Origin: a virus | DNA: 64,000 bases | Virus record (IMG/VR): IMGVR_UViG_3300022912_000005 | Coordinates: 1-64,000 of that record | Direction: 5' to 3' (one strand) | Part shown: piece after piece, positions 17,816 to 24,921 of the stretch | How the letters are laid out: each line of letters starts with the position of its first letter | How positions within the stretch are numbered: position 1 is the first letter of the stretch | The notes under the pieces: model-generated | Told to the model about the DNA's origin: nothing | What the model saw: the letters and a program-made list of their open reading frames with translations, nothing else | Databases searched by the model: none | Made by a program: the position numbers and the translations under genes

Positions 17816-18102
17816 ATAAAATAAGAATTAAAGAAGTTCATAAGTGGATGAAAACATTGGAAGAAAACAAATATAAAAAAATATATAATTCTGATGTAAG
17901 ACGTGTGACGTGGTTCGTAAATAATAATATGTCAGAAGATTATGAATCAATGCCAAAATCAGTGAAACGAAAACGAACTGAATCAAAATATGGTAGAGAA
18001 CGATATCTAGCCAAGAAGTTTCTGGAACACAAAACATCAGAAGAAAAATTAAGAAATACAATTAGAGAAGCAATTCGAAAATTGATCGGAGAAACAAAAT
18101 GA
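17812..18102 (+). CDS. Basic protein with a leader-like helix at its C-terminus (96 aa)
   Basis: Overlaps the previous stop (ATGA). Highly basic, beginning NKIRIKEVHKWMKTLEENKYKKIYNSDV. The C-terminal 21 residues, from TSEEKLRNTIREAIRK to LIGETK, follow the same pattern as the shared N-terminal leader (ESKLRKIIREEIQKLNE). T4-type core and portal-associated proteins can carry targeting helices at the C-terminus, so this may be a C-terminal version of the capsid-targeting signal. No other domain recognised. Confidence 0.55.
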   Translation: MNKIRIKEVHKWMKTLEENKYKKIYNSDVRRVTWFVNNNMSEDYESMPKSVKRKRTESKYGRERYLAKKFLEHKTSEEKLRNTIREAIRKLIGETK

Positions 18103-18650
18103 TTAAATTAAAGAAAATAATAAACGAATCCTTTTCACTGGATGACGATAAACCAAAAATTGATAAGAAAAAAGTCATGGAAAGTGTATCTATGTATTCT
18201 GAATTAGGTAAATCTATATATAGAGAACAGAGCATTATGGAAGTTGCATCTCAATTGGTAGAAGTTATGGATGGTGCAAAAGGTCATATATTGGCTGAAA
18301 CTGATGCAGATTGGTTTGACAAAGTATCAATAAATCGAAATATGAAAACGATGGATAAACATGTTACAGAGTTTAAAAAGACTGCCAAAGATGCACATTC
18401 ATTGCAAGAACGAATGGTTGATTTATATGAGAATATAGGATTCACTTTGGGAAAATATTATGATATCAAAGAATTAAAAAAAGATGATGAAGATGACGGC
18501 AAAATCAATGAGGATTATGCAGATGACTTCAAAGCATTAATGAAAAAGTATAATATCACATCACCAAATCAATTAAAAGGTGACAATAAAAAGAAATTCT
18601 TTGATGAAGCTGACGCAATCAAAGATGCTGGTGAAAACGAAACTGATTAA
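18099..18650 (+). CDS. Acidic helical protein with short targeting-type leader (183 aa)
   Basis: Overlaps the previous gene by four bases. N-terminus MIKLKKIINE/S is a short version of the family leader ending I-N-E. The remainder is helical and acidic (KKVMESVSMYSELGKSIYREQSIMEVASQLVEVMDGAKG, later KKDDEDDGKINEDYADDFKALMKKY). The C-terminal part contains ITSPNQLKGDNKKKFFDEAD, a SAP/Rho-N-like pattern found at the C-end of many phage prohead-core proteins ('SPxxLxGxxKKKFFD'). Likely internal head protein; function unknown. Confidence 0.55.
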   Translation: MIKLKKIINESFSLDDDKPKIDKKKVMESVSMYSELGKSIYREQSIMEVASQLVEVMDGAKGHILAETDADWFDKVSINRNMKTMDKHVTEFKKTAKDAHSLQERMVDLYENIGFTLGKYYDIKELKKDDEDDGKINEDYADDFKALMKKYNITSPNQLKGDNKKKFFDEADAIKDAGENETD

Positions 18651-18665
18651 CTGGAGATTAATAAG

Positions 18666-18965
18666 ATGAAATTAACAGAAACAAAATTAAGAAAGATCAT
18701 TAAAGAAGAAATAAAAAGTATTCTCATAGAAGGTAATAGACCATTACATCAAATTGCTCGTGAGATTTCACAAGATTGGAAAAAAGTAAATTATGCGGCA
18801 AAACCATATTTAGAAGCAATGTCTACATTGGATTCAATTAAGGATAACTATTACATGGATTCAGGATTATCGATTGTGGCATACTTTTTATCTAATGCAT
18901 CAACTTGGCGTGGTGAAAAAGCGAAGATGATTAAAAAAGAACTTAAAGGTATGATGAAAGGATGA
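18666..18965 (+). CDS. Leader-family protein, unknown cargo (99 aa)
   Basis: Starts MKLTETKLRKIIKEEI then KSILIE/GNRPLH, so the predicted cut is after L-I-E22. The cargo is a ~77-residue basic helical protein (IAREISQDWKKVNYAAKPYLEAMSTLDSIKDNYYMDSGLSIVAYFLSNASTWRG..., quoted in part: AREISQDWKKVN, YFLSNASTWRGEKAKMIKKEL). The second half resembles small phage helical proteins with the sense 'S-I-V-x-Y-F-L-x-N-x-x-x-W-R-G'. Shine-Dalgarno CTGGAGATTAATAAG precedes the ATG. Confidence 0.65.
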   Translation: MKLTETKLRKIIKEEIKSILIEGNRPLHQIAREISQDWKKVNYAAKPYLEAMSTLDSIKDNYYMDSGLSIVAYFLSNASTWRGEKAKMIKKELKGMMKG

Positions 18966-18977
18966 TAAAGAAATAAA

Positions 18978-19460
18978 ATGAAACTAACAGAATCAAAATT
19001 AAGAAAACTTATTCGAGAAGAGTTGTTAAAAGAAGTTGGCTATCCTCGTGCTAAAAAATATTCAGATGCTGATTTTTATGATCATAAATCTAAAAATCGA
19101 TCAGATTCAGATATACAACTGAAATTTCCAGATGTATATAAATTTACTGTAAAAATGGCATCTGGTATTTTTGACTATGATATGCGATTTAAAGTATATT
19201 CAACTAAACCGTGGAAAAAGGGTGATGCTATAAAATTTCAAAAATTCCTTATTGGACCTAAGGGTGGACCTAAAGACGTAGGATTTAAAGAATTTACTAG
19301 TTCAGCGTTAAAGGGTAAAGATATTGAGGGTTGGAAAATGTATTTTATCACGTGGATCATTGATTATGAAGCTCGGGACCGCTTTAAACCTAAAGATCAA
19401 CAATATGCTGGAAAGAATAAAGTTGGTAAATATAAAAGAAATAAAGGATACCTACATTAA
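18978..19460 (+). CDS. Leader-family protein, unknown cargo (160 aa)
   Basis: Leader MKLTESKLRKLIREELLKE/V; predicted cut after L-K-E19. Cargo of ~141 residues, strongly basic, mixed alpha/beta, with a short proline/glycine stretch (LIGPKGGPKDVGFKEF) and a Lys-rich tail (AGKNKVGKYKRNKGYLH). No recognised domain and no catalytic motif seen. A basic cargo would suit DNA association in the head. Confidence 0.65.
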   Translation: MKLTESKLRKLIREELLKEVGYPRAKKYSDADFYDHKSKNRSDSDIQLKFPDVYKFTVKMASGIFDYDMRFKVYSTKPWKKGDAIKFQKFLIGPKGGPKDVGFKEFTSSALKGKDIEGWKMYFITWIIDYEARDRFKPKDQQYAGKNKVGKYKRNKGYLH

Positions 19461-19486
19461 ATATATAAAGAATTGGAAATAAAAAT

Positions 19487-19777
19487 ATGAAATTAACAGA
19501 AACAAAACTAAGAAAACTTATTCGAGAATATCTTCATCAGTTGAATGAAACTGATTCAACTTTATCGTTTATAGGTAATATAGCAAAATCTAAATCATTG
19601 ATGAACATGGGTGATGATTTAAAATCAAAATTTGGTAAAAATAATGTTGATTTTTCATTACGACCAGAGGCACATTATACTATAAAATATAAAGGTAAGA
19701 AGATTGTAATTATAAATAAAAAATATGCAGATGGGGCTGATTTAGTGGTTGGTCAGATCGCAGTGGGGTATATGTAA
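19487..19777 (+). CDS. Leader-family protein, unknown cargo (96 aa)
   Basis: Leader MKLTETKLRKLIREYLHQ then LNE/TDSTLSF, cut after Glu21. Cargo of ~75 residues with a helical first half (FIGNIAKSKSLMNMGDDLKSKFG) and a beta-hairpin second half (HYTIKYKGKKIVIINKKYAD). No family recognised. GGAAATAAAAAT precedes the ATG. Confidence 0.62.
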   Translation: MKLTETKLRKLIREYLHQLNETDSTLSFIGNIAKSKSLMNMGDDLKSKFGKNNVDFSLRPEAHYTIKYKGKKIVIINKKYADGADLVVGQIAVGYM

Positions 19778-19778
19778 A

Positions 19779-20060
19779 ATGAAACTAACAGAATCAAAAT
19801 TAAGAAAACTCATTAAAGAAGAACTATTGAAAGAAGGTGGTGATATAGGCACTTTAGAAAATGCACGATATCATATAAATGAATTAATACGTGATACAAT
19901 TTCAGCAGTAAATTCAGAGAATTTTTCAGGTGATGATGAAGGACATTCACAAGCAAAAGAAATTACGAAGGATTTGAAAATGCTTCGAAAAAAAGTAGAT
20001 GGTATATTTAAGAAATATAATCAAAATGAAAAACTTTGGTTCAGGAGTGTGGAGACATAA
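19779..20060 (+). CDS. Leader-family protein, small helical cargo (93 aa)
   Basis: ATG at 19779, one base after the previous stop and behind GTGGGG; an upstream in-frame ATG at 19749 lies inside the previous gene. Leader MKLTESKLRKLIKEELLKE/GGDIGTLE. Cargo is a helical bundle-type segment (NARYHINELIRDTISAV, AKEITKDLKMLRKKVDGIFKKY). Function unknown. Confidence 0.62.
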   Translation: MKLTESKLRKLIKEELLKEGGDIGTLENARYHINELIRDTISAVNSENFSGDDEGHSQAKEITKDLKMLRKKVDGIFKKYNQNEKLWFRSVET

Positions 20061-20064
20061 AATT

Positions 20065-20379
20065 ATGAAATTAGTAAAACTTATTCAAAATGAAGTATTA
20101 ACTGAATCTAATACTACAGTAGATGCATCAATGATATCAAAAATTAAAAATTATACAAAACATAATAATCATACTAAAGCACGAGCTATAATTGCAAATG
20201 ATATATTGAAAAATAAGAAATTATATAAATTTTATATTGCAATACATGATATTAATGAGTATTTTGGACATTCACCACCCGAACTATTAACGTTACGACG
20301 TAATGTTGATGATCTTCATTTAAAGGCTCAATTAAAACAAAAAATTGAAAATTGGAAAGAAGTGTGGGGAGCAATATAA
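20065..20379 (+). CDS. Small helical protein with short targeting-type leader (104 aa)
   Basis: ATG at 20065 follows GGAGACATAAAATT. N-terminus MKLVKLIQNEVLTE/SNTTVD: a shortened leader with L-T-E. Cargo is helical (ASMISKIKNYTKHNNHTKARAIIANDILKNKKLYKFYIAI, quoted in part) with RNVDDLHLKAQLKQKIENWKEVWGAI at the C-terminus. The repeated 'A-R-x-I-I-A-x-D-I-L-K-N-K-K-L' style is seen in small phage head proteins, but I cannot name a family. Confidence 0.58.
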   Translation: MKLVKLIQNEVLTESNTTVDASMISKIKNYTKHNNHTKARAIIANDILKNKKLYKFYIAIHDINEYFGHSPPELLTLRRNVDDLHLKAQLKQKIENWKEVWGAI

Positions 20380-20381
20380 AA

Positions 20382-20759
20382 ATGAAACTTACAGAATCAA
20401 AATTAAGACAAATCATTAAAGAAGAGATTCAAAATTTAAATGAAAGTTGGACTGAAAAATCATTAAAGAAAAAAATGGACCTTGCAAATAAATATATCAA
20501 AAAATCACAAAAAGACAATATATCAGCAATTGAAACAGATAGTACTTGGGAAGAAGTATATGATTTTGAATTGATTACACTGAAAGGTAATTTTATATTT
20601 TTTAGCTATAAAGAACCATATAATAGTAAAAAACTCAAAAAGGAACGATTTAGTTGGAAACGAGAAGATATGACAGAAGATATTAAGTATATGTTCCAAT
20701 GGGTAATTAAAACAATCAAAAAAGGTTATCGATCAGAAGGTCAAAAGATACAATTTTAA
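20382..20759 (+). CDS. Leader-family protein, unknown cargo (125 aa)
   Basis: ATG at 20382, behind GTGGGGAGCAATATAAAA. Leader MKLTESKLRQIIKEEIQ then NLNE/SWTEKS. Cargo ~104 residues, very lysine-rich, with a central strand region (YDFELITLKGNFIFFSYKEP) and a C-terminal helix (MTEDIKYMFQWVIKTIKKGY). Looks like a small alpha/beta protein; no family recognised. Confidence 0.62.
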   Translation: MKLTESKLRQIIKEEIQNLNESWTEKSLKKKMDLANKYIKKSQKDNISAIETDSTWEEVYDFELITLKGNFIFFSYKEPYNSKKLKKERFSWKREDMTEDIKYMFQWVIKTIKKGYRSEGQKIQF

Positions 20760-20778
20760 GACATAAACAAGAGGAATA

Positions 20779-21057
20779 ATGAAAAAACATAAGAAAAGAA
20801 ATCACAATCATAACAACAACAGACGAAAGAAACAAACTATGGAGTTCACTGGATTGTCTGTACATGTATACAATGGCAATATCAGTAGGGCATTGAGTGA
20901 TTTTAAGCGAATGGTAAAAGAGAGTGGACTGATGATTGATATTAAGAAAAAATCATACTATAAAAAGAAATCTGAGAAACTTAGAGAATTACGAAATTAC
21001 GGAAAACTAAAGGAAAAATATAGAGCAATCAAAGAAAAGAATGCTACTGATTATTAA
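20779..21057 (+). CDS. rpsU: Ribosomal protein bS21 homologue with basic N-terminal extension
   Basis: From residue ~24 the protein reads TGLSVHVYNGNISRALSDF-KRMVKESGLMIDIKKKSYYKKKSEKLRE, which follows the bS21 pattern (beta start, ALxxFKR, SG-hydrophobic, then R/K-x-x-Y-x-K-P/K-S). bS21 binds the 30S platform near the anti-Shine-Dalgarno and affects start selection. Large phages are known to carry bS21 genes that may enter host ribosomes. The first ~20 residues (KKHKKRNHNHNNNRRKKQ) are a His/Asn/Lys-rich extension; an internal ATG at 20839 would remove it. It has no targeting leader although both neighbours do. Confidence 0.75.
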   Translation: MKKHKKRNHNHNNNRRKKQTMEFTGLSVHVYNGNISRALSDFKRMVKESGLMIDIKKKSYYKKKSEKLRELRNYGKLKEKYRAIKEKNATDY

Positions 21058-21072
21058 TTGGAGATATAGAAA

Positions 21073-21810
21073 ATGAAATTAGTAGAATCGAAATTAAGAA
21101 AACTCATTCGAGAAGAAATTCAAAGACTGAATGAAAAAATTGAAGGTGGACAAAGTGCTGGGACATTGGAAATAGCTTCTACAAAACCTGATACTGCTCG
21201 TGCGTTTGCAAAGAAAAAGGGTTGGGATATTAGTGAAATTACCAACTTTGATAAGAATTTTAACTTTGCGGCAAAAAAAGCATCGTTGGGTAAAACAAAA
21301 CGTAAAGATATGCCCGTTATTAATGATAATGATGTAAAAGAATTTCAACGTAAATTGGAAAAGGGATATATTGATGTTGTTAAACCATTTTCTAAAACTT
21401 TTAGTGGAAAGAACCCATTTCCAAGTGGATTAAAAGGTGGAGAGGCTCGTGATTTTTTAGAGCGTGGATTAAAAGATGGTGAAAAAAGTGATGATGTGAT
21501 TAGTGTATCTATAAGACAGGTATCAGCAAAAAAATTAAAACCAATTCAAAAGCAAATATATTTTAGTAAAATAGTAGAACCAATGAAAAAATTTGGTGTT
21601 AAAGGATCAACAAAATTTTTAGTATCTCAGACATTTTTTATTGCAAGTGAGGATTTGTATATAATAGATGGACATCACAGATGGTTATCTGCTTTATTAA
21701 TGAACCCTGATATGAAAGTGAATGTATTGACAATTGATTTACCGATAAGAAAATTATTACCATTATCAATTGCATATGGAGATTCAATTGGAAATTCCAG
21801 AAATGGTTAG
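21073..21810 (+). CDS. Leader-family protein carrying a ParB/Srx-like domain (245 aa)
   Basis: Leader MKLVESKLRKLIREEIQ then RLNE/KIEGG, cut after Glu21. The cargo contains YIIDGHHRWLSALLMNP (DGHHR at 199-203), the nucleotide-handling core motif of the ParB/sulfiredoxin superfamily. Before it are VSIRQVSAKKLKPIQKQIYFSKI and KGSTKFLVSQTFFIASED. ParB-like domains of this type occur in phages as CTPases, nucleases or adenine-specific modification partners. A head-delivered ParB/Srx enzyme would be an attractive anti-defence factor, but activity is unknown. Its stop is followed immediately by the GTG of the next gene. Confidence 0.68.
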   Translation: MKLVESKLRKLIREEIQRLNEKIEGGQSAGTLEIASTKPDTARAFAKKKGWDISEITNFDKNFNFAAKKASLGKTKRKDMPVINDNDVKEFQRKLEKGYIDVVKPFSKTFSGKNPFPSGLKGGEARDFLERGLKDGEKSDDVISVSIRQVSAKKLKPIQKQIYFSKIVEPMKKFGVKGSTKFLVSQTFFIASEDLYIIDGHHRWLSALLMNPDMKVNVLTIDLPIRKLLPLSIAYGDSIGNSRNG

Positions 21811-22176
21811 GTGATAAAATTAAAGAATATATTATTAAATGAAGCATCAACAATAGCATGTGGTGAATGTGTATCTTATGCATTTAAAACTGCATATAAA
21901 AATCTTGGTAGTAAAAAGATCAAAATAGTATATGGTACAGTTCAAAATGAATGGATTAGTAAAGGTAAGCGATATAAACATGCATGGGTTGTTGATGGTA
22001 ATATAGTAAAAGATTGGCAAATGATGGTATTGGGTATGACAAAATGGGCGAAAAAAGGAATGCCAATTAAAGAATTTAATAAATTTTGGAATCCAAAAGA
22101 TATGAAAACATTTACACCAGATGAGGCTATGGAAAACTTCGCACGAACACAATCACAATTGGGTTGGGATTGGTAA
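21811..22176 (+). CDS. Short-leader protein with papain/transglutaminase-like fold (121 aa)
   Basis: GTG start directly after the TAG of the previous gene. N-terminus MIKLKNILLNE/ASTIA is a shortened leader ending L-N-E. The cargo has CGECVSYAFKTAYK (Cys17/Cys20 at a helix start), HAWVVDGN (His58) and KDW (Asp69), the spacing of a small Cys-His-Asp hydrolase or transglutaminase-like domain. It could be a cysteine protease, deamidase or an inactive fold. The gene at 23591 has a similar Cys/His/Asp layout without a leader. Confidence 0.6.
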   Translation: MIKLKNILLNEASTIACGECVSYAFKTAYKNLGSKKIKIVYGTVQNEWISKGKRYKHAWVVDGNIVKDWQMMVLGMTKWAKKGMPIKEFNKFWNPKDMKTFTPDEAMENFARTQSQLGWDW

Positions 22177-22182
22177 TTTAAA

Positions 22183-22653
22183 ATGATAAAGATTGATGTG
22201 AAAATTGGTGACACAATTCTTATGGGAAAGTGGAAAAATAAAAAAGTAGTAATAAAAACTATATCAGAAGATGAGCATGGAATGCCAACGATAAATGGTA
22301 AAAAAATAGTGACGTTTCGCATACCAAAAACAGAAGAAGTTAAGGAAAATAAAAATATGAAATTAACAGAATCAAGATTAAGAAAATTAATTAAAGAAGA
22401 AATTCAAAAGTTGAATGATTCTTATAATGGTGATATATTTTCACACAATCCCGATACTGTTGAAGATGCTAAATCAGAATTGAGATTATTATTAAAAAAG
22501 AAAATGACAGTTGATGATGCAATGAATAAATTACCATTTTCTGATGATGGATTATGGGATGAACTTGATGATGTCAAGTATGGCTCTAATCCAAATGTTG
22601 ATGTTAGATCAATAATAAAAAGAAGATTGGAAAAGTTAGGAATAAAATTATGA
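22183..22653 (+). CDS. Small conserved phage domain fused in frame to a leader-bearing protein (156 aa)
   Basis: Residues 1-58 (IKVGDTILMG-type: KIDVKIGDTILMGKWKNKKV, HGMPTINGKKIVTFRIPK) match a small beta-barrel protein I recognise from other T4-like phages, where it usually stands alone. From Met59 (base 22357) the leader MKLTESRLRKLIKEEIQ-KLND/S begins, with a helical ~75-residue cargo after it. The residues EVKENKN before Met59 correspond to a ribosome-binding leader. Here the final residue of the leader is Asp, not Glu, so cleavage may be lost or altered. Confidence 0.62.
   Translation: MIKIDVKIGDTILMGKWKNKKVVIKTISEDEHGMPTINGKKIVTFRIPKTEEVKENKNMKLTESRLRKLIKEEIQKLNDSYNGDIFSHNPDTVEDAKSELRLLLKKKMTVDDAMNKLPFSDDGLWDELDDVKYGSNPNVDVRSIIKRRLEKLGIKL
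22357..22653 (+). CDS. Internal in-frame start for the leader-bearing part (98 aa), inferred
   Basis: ATG at 22357 is preceded by TTAAGGAAAATAAAAAT, the same Shine-Dalgarno spacing used by stand-alone members. The cargo (SYNGDIFSHNPDTVEDAKS, LLLKKKMTVDDAMNKLPFSD) is helical and acidic. Separate initiation is inferred from the ribosome binding site. Confidence 0.45.
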   Translation: MKLTESRLRKLIKEEIQKLNDSYNGDIFSHNPDTVEDAKSELRLLLKKKMTVDDAMNKLPFSDDGLWDELDDVKYGSNPNVDVRSIIKRRLEKLGIKL

Positions 22654-22952
22654 AATTAACAGAATCAAGATTAAGAAAAATTATTAAAGAAGAAATTCAA
22701 AAATTGAATTTAGTAGAAAAATTGGATATGTCGGGGATTTCATTAGATCCGACATTTTTATATAAATTGTTGAGTAGACTGCAACAAGATTGTGAATATT
22801 ATTTAGGGTTTGGAGGTCGAAGTATCAGAAACCTTTGGGGTGGAAAAGACCATATAAAATATATGTATGCAATTCATGATAAATTGAAGAAAAAACCAGA
22901 GTGGTTGTCTCTTAATGATATTAAAAAATATGAAAAGGATATGAAACTGTAA
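22650..22952 (+). CDS. Leader-family protein, small helical cargo (100 aa)
   Basis: Overlaps the previous stop (ATGA). Leader MKLTESRLRKIIKEEIQ then KLNLVE/KLDMSG: the LNE is replaced by LN-LVE, giving an L-V-E site two residues later. Cargo has PTFLYKLLSRLQQDCEYYL and a Trp-Gly loop (IRNLWGGKDHIKYMYAIHD). Helical, unknown function; the C-terminus is lysine-rich. Confidence 0.62.
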   Translation: MKLTESRLRKIIKEEIQKLNLVEKLDMSGISLDPTFLYKLLSRLQQDCEYYLGFGGRSIRNLWGGKDHIKYMYAIHDKLKKKPEWLSLNDIKKYEKDMKL

Positions 22953-22966
22953 TTGGAGGTAATAAT

Positions 22967-23305
22967 ATGAAATTAACAGAATCAAGATTAAGAAAAATTA
23001 TTAAAGAAGAAATTCAAAAGTTGAATGAAAAATATGATCTGGATTATAAACCACCAAAACCAAAAGCTGATATTCTCAAATCATTAAAGGTTAAGAATCC
23101 AGACACTGAAGTTTTTGATACCTTCATGGATGGTTGGAATAATAAGCGTCATGGGTATACAAATGTGGATAAAAATTGGGCATGGCAGTTAGGTTGGCAT
23201 TACAAAGGATTACAACGTACGGAGCATAGAGGTAATAAATTTGATATAGCTCAATCACGAAAAAATGTCAATAGTATTAAATTGAAATTGAATAAAACTA
23301 GATAA
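22967..23305 (+). CDS. Leader-family protein, unknown cargo (112 aa)
   Basis: Strong ribosome binding site TTGGAGGTAATAAT. Leader MKLTESRLRKIIKEEIQ-KLNE/KYDLD. Cargo ~91 residues, Trp- and Asn-rich (FMDGWNNKRHGYTNVDKNWAW, QLGWHYKGLQRTE), with a basic C-terminus (SRKNVNSIKLKLNKTR). The pattern suggests a small nucleic-acid-binding protein; no family recognised. Confidence 0.62.
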   Translation: MKLTESRLRKIIKEEIQKLNEKYDLDYKPPKPKADILKSLKVKNPDTEVFDTFMDGWNNKRHGYTNVDKNWAWQLGWHYKGLQRTEHRGNKFDIAQSRKNVNSIKLKLNKTR

Positions 23306-23316
23306 GAGGTATATAT

Positions 23317-23589
23317 ATGAAATTAACAGAATCAAGATTAAGAAAACTTATCAAAGAAGAAATTCAAAAATTGAATGAAGAAGTGAAAATGTCAGATGTA
23401 TTGATGAAAGTGAAATCTATTGTGGATAATCATCAAGCACAAAAGATAAATGGAGTATTAGTAGATGCTCAAACAGCTAACGGAATTATGTTGGTGTGGA
23501 ATAAAGTCAAAGACCCAATGAAGGTAAAATTAAATAAATTAAAAATAAATCAACTTGCAAATTTATATTGGAGTATGGTAAAGAAATAA
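23317..23589 (+). CDS. Leader-family protein with a small domain seen in other phage virion proteins (90 aa)
   Basis: Leader MKLTESRLRKLIKEEIQ-KLNE/EVKMSD. The cargo (VKSIVDNHQAQKINGVLVD, AQTANGIMLVWNKVKDPM, KVKLNKLKINQLANLYW) follows a pattern I have seen in proteins of large myoviruses: KI-x-GV-L-V-D, T-A-N/S-A/G-I, and a final K-L-x-I-x-x-L-A. Its function is not known. SD is GAGGTATATAT. Confidence 0.62.
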   Translation: MKLTESRLRKLIKEEIQKLNEEVKMSDVLMKVKSIVDNHQAQKINGVLVDAQTANGIMLVWNKVKDPMKVKLNKLKINQLANLYWSMVKK

Positions 23590-23590
23590 A

Positions 23591-23911
23591 ATGGCAGGCG
23601 ATTGTTATCAAGCTAACTGTAATCACATATTATATACTGATTCAAATAAGAAGTATTTATTATGTCATGGTGTTGCCATATTACAAACAGATGGAAAACC
23701 ATTTGGTCATTGTTGGTTAGAGGTAGGCGATAAGGTTGAAGACTATAGTAATGGTAACGAATTTAGTATATCTAAAGATTTATATTATAGATTGGGTGGA
23801 ATTCCAGTTAAAGGATACGCTAAAATTTATAAATATACAAAAGAAGAAGCACGAAAGAAAATAGTAGAAACTGGAGTTTGGGGACCTTGGGAATCGAAAC
23901 CACCAAGATAA
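23591..23911 (+). CDS. Papain/transglutaminase-like small protein without leader (106 aa)
   Basis: ATG two bases after the previous stop. CYQANCNHIL (Cys5, Cys10), GHCWLEVGDKVEDYSNG (His40, Asp51) form a Cys-His-Asp arrangement like that of minimal papain-fold or NlpC-like domains, and resembles the cargo of the gene at 21811. It begins directly with the domain and lacks a leader, so it would stay in the cell or use another route. Substrate unknown. Confidence 0.55.
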   Translation: MAGDCYQANCNHILYTDSNKKYLLCHGVAILQTDGKPFGHCWLEVGDKVEDYSNGNEFSISKDLYYRLGGIPVKGYAKIYKYTKEEARKKIVETGVWGPWESKPPR

Positions 23912-23918
23912 ATAAATT

Positions 23919-24803
23919 ATGAAAAATATATTCAATATAACAAAACAAAGTCAAATAGGTAAAAAACGTCAAAAAGTGAGTAAGTCAGATAAGGATAAAT
24001 TATTTAGTTTGGATGAAAAAGCTAAACGTGATTATAAAGATGAATATAAGAAATTTCAATCATCTGATAAATCAAAGAAATATAGAGCTGAATTAAATAA
24101 ATATAACAGAGATAAAGGCACGTATGGAAATGGTGACTGTAAAGATGCATCACATAAAAAAGGAAAAATAACAGGATTTGAAGCAGAGTCTAAAAATCGT
24201 GGTAGACGAGAAAAAAGTAGACTAAAAAAAGAGTCAAAAATGAATTTTATAGAATCAGAATTAAAAGAATTTGTTAAATATATGAATGGTTTTTATGGGC
24301 CAAAAGGAGTTTATCCAGATAAAAAGAAAAGAATTCTAAAAGTGAACGATATAAAAGCGGCGTATTCAGTATTATTAAAAAAGAAACCAAATTTTGAAAT
24401 TGGATATGATTCAGTTGATAGAGAAATGTTAAGAGATATTTTAATTAGGATGGGAAAGCTTGACCCTGAGTATAATAAAGGTCGGTCAACCAAAGGTAGA
24501 AATGAATCAACAGTGAAAATTACAGAGTCAAAATTGAGAAAATTTATTAAAGAAGAAATTCAAAAATTGAACCAAACTGCTGACCCAAAAGCTGTACTAC
24601 GAGATATAAGAGCCGTTACAAAGAAATTAGACGCATCGTGGAAAAGGAGAGGACCCCATCAACTTTTTGGACAAAAAGAAATTAGAGCATTAACATCTAG
24701 ATATATTGATCCGTCTGATAATTCAAAAGGAATGAAGCAAATTCGAGCTATGATAAAGGACCTTGATCGTTGGGTATCGGAATATAAGTGGATGAACAGC
24801 TAA
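23919..24803 (+). CDS. Composite protein with an embedded leader (294 aa)
   Basis: Three modules in one frame. (1) Residues 1-107, very basic, with KKYRAELNKYNRDKGTYGNG and GDCKDASHKKGKITGFEAES, a pattern seen in phage proteins. (2) From Met108 (base 24240) MNFIESELKEFVKYMNGFYG, a divergent leader-like helix, then ~80 residues. (3) From Val199 (base 24513) VKITESKLRKFIKEEIQ-KLNQ, the shared leader with LNQ in place of LNE and no good Shine-Dalgarno, followed by a ~75-residue basic helical domain. It looks as if successive cassettes have been fused by loss of stop codons. The last leader may be a fossil, since the cleavage Glu is missing. Confidence 0.6.
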   Translation: MKNIFNITKQSQIGKKRQKVSKSDKDKLFSLDEKAKRDYKDEYKKFQSSDKSKKYRAELNKYNRDKGTYGNGDCKDASHKKGKITGFEAESKNRGRREKSRLKKESKMNFIESELKEFVKYMNGFYGPKGVYPDKKKRILKVNDIKAAYSVLLKKKPNFEIGYDSVDREMLRDILIRMGKLDPEYNKGRSTKGRNESTVKITESKLRKFIKEEIQKLNQTADPKAVLRDIRAVTKKLDASWKRRGPHQLFGQKEIRALTSRYIDPSDNSKGMKQIRAMIKDLDRWVSEYKWMNS

Positions 24804-24921
24804 AAAGAACTTTAAAAAGATATTTCCTAAAAGTGAATTTCCAAATAACGTAACATAATAGTGGTTATTTAACAAAAATGAAAATAAAATGAATTATTTC
24901 ATTCAAAAAAATTAAGTAGTA

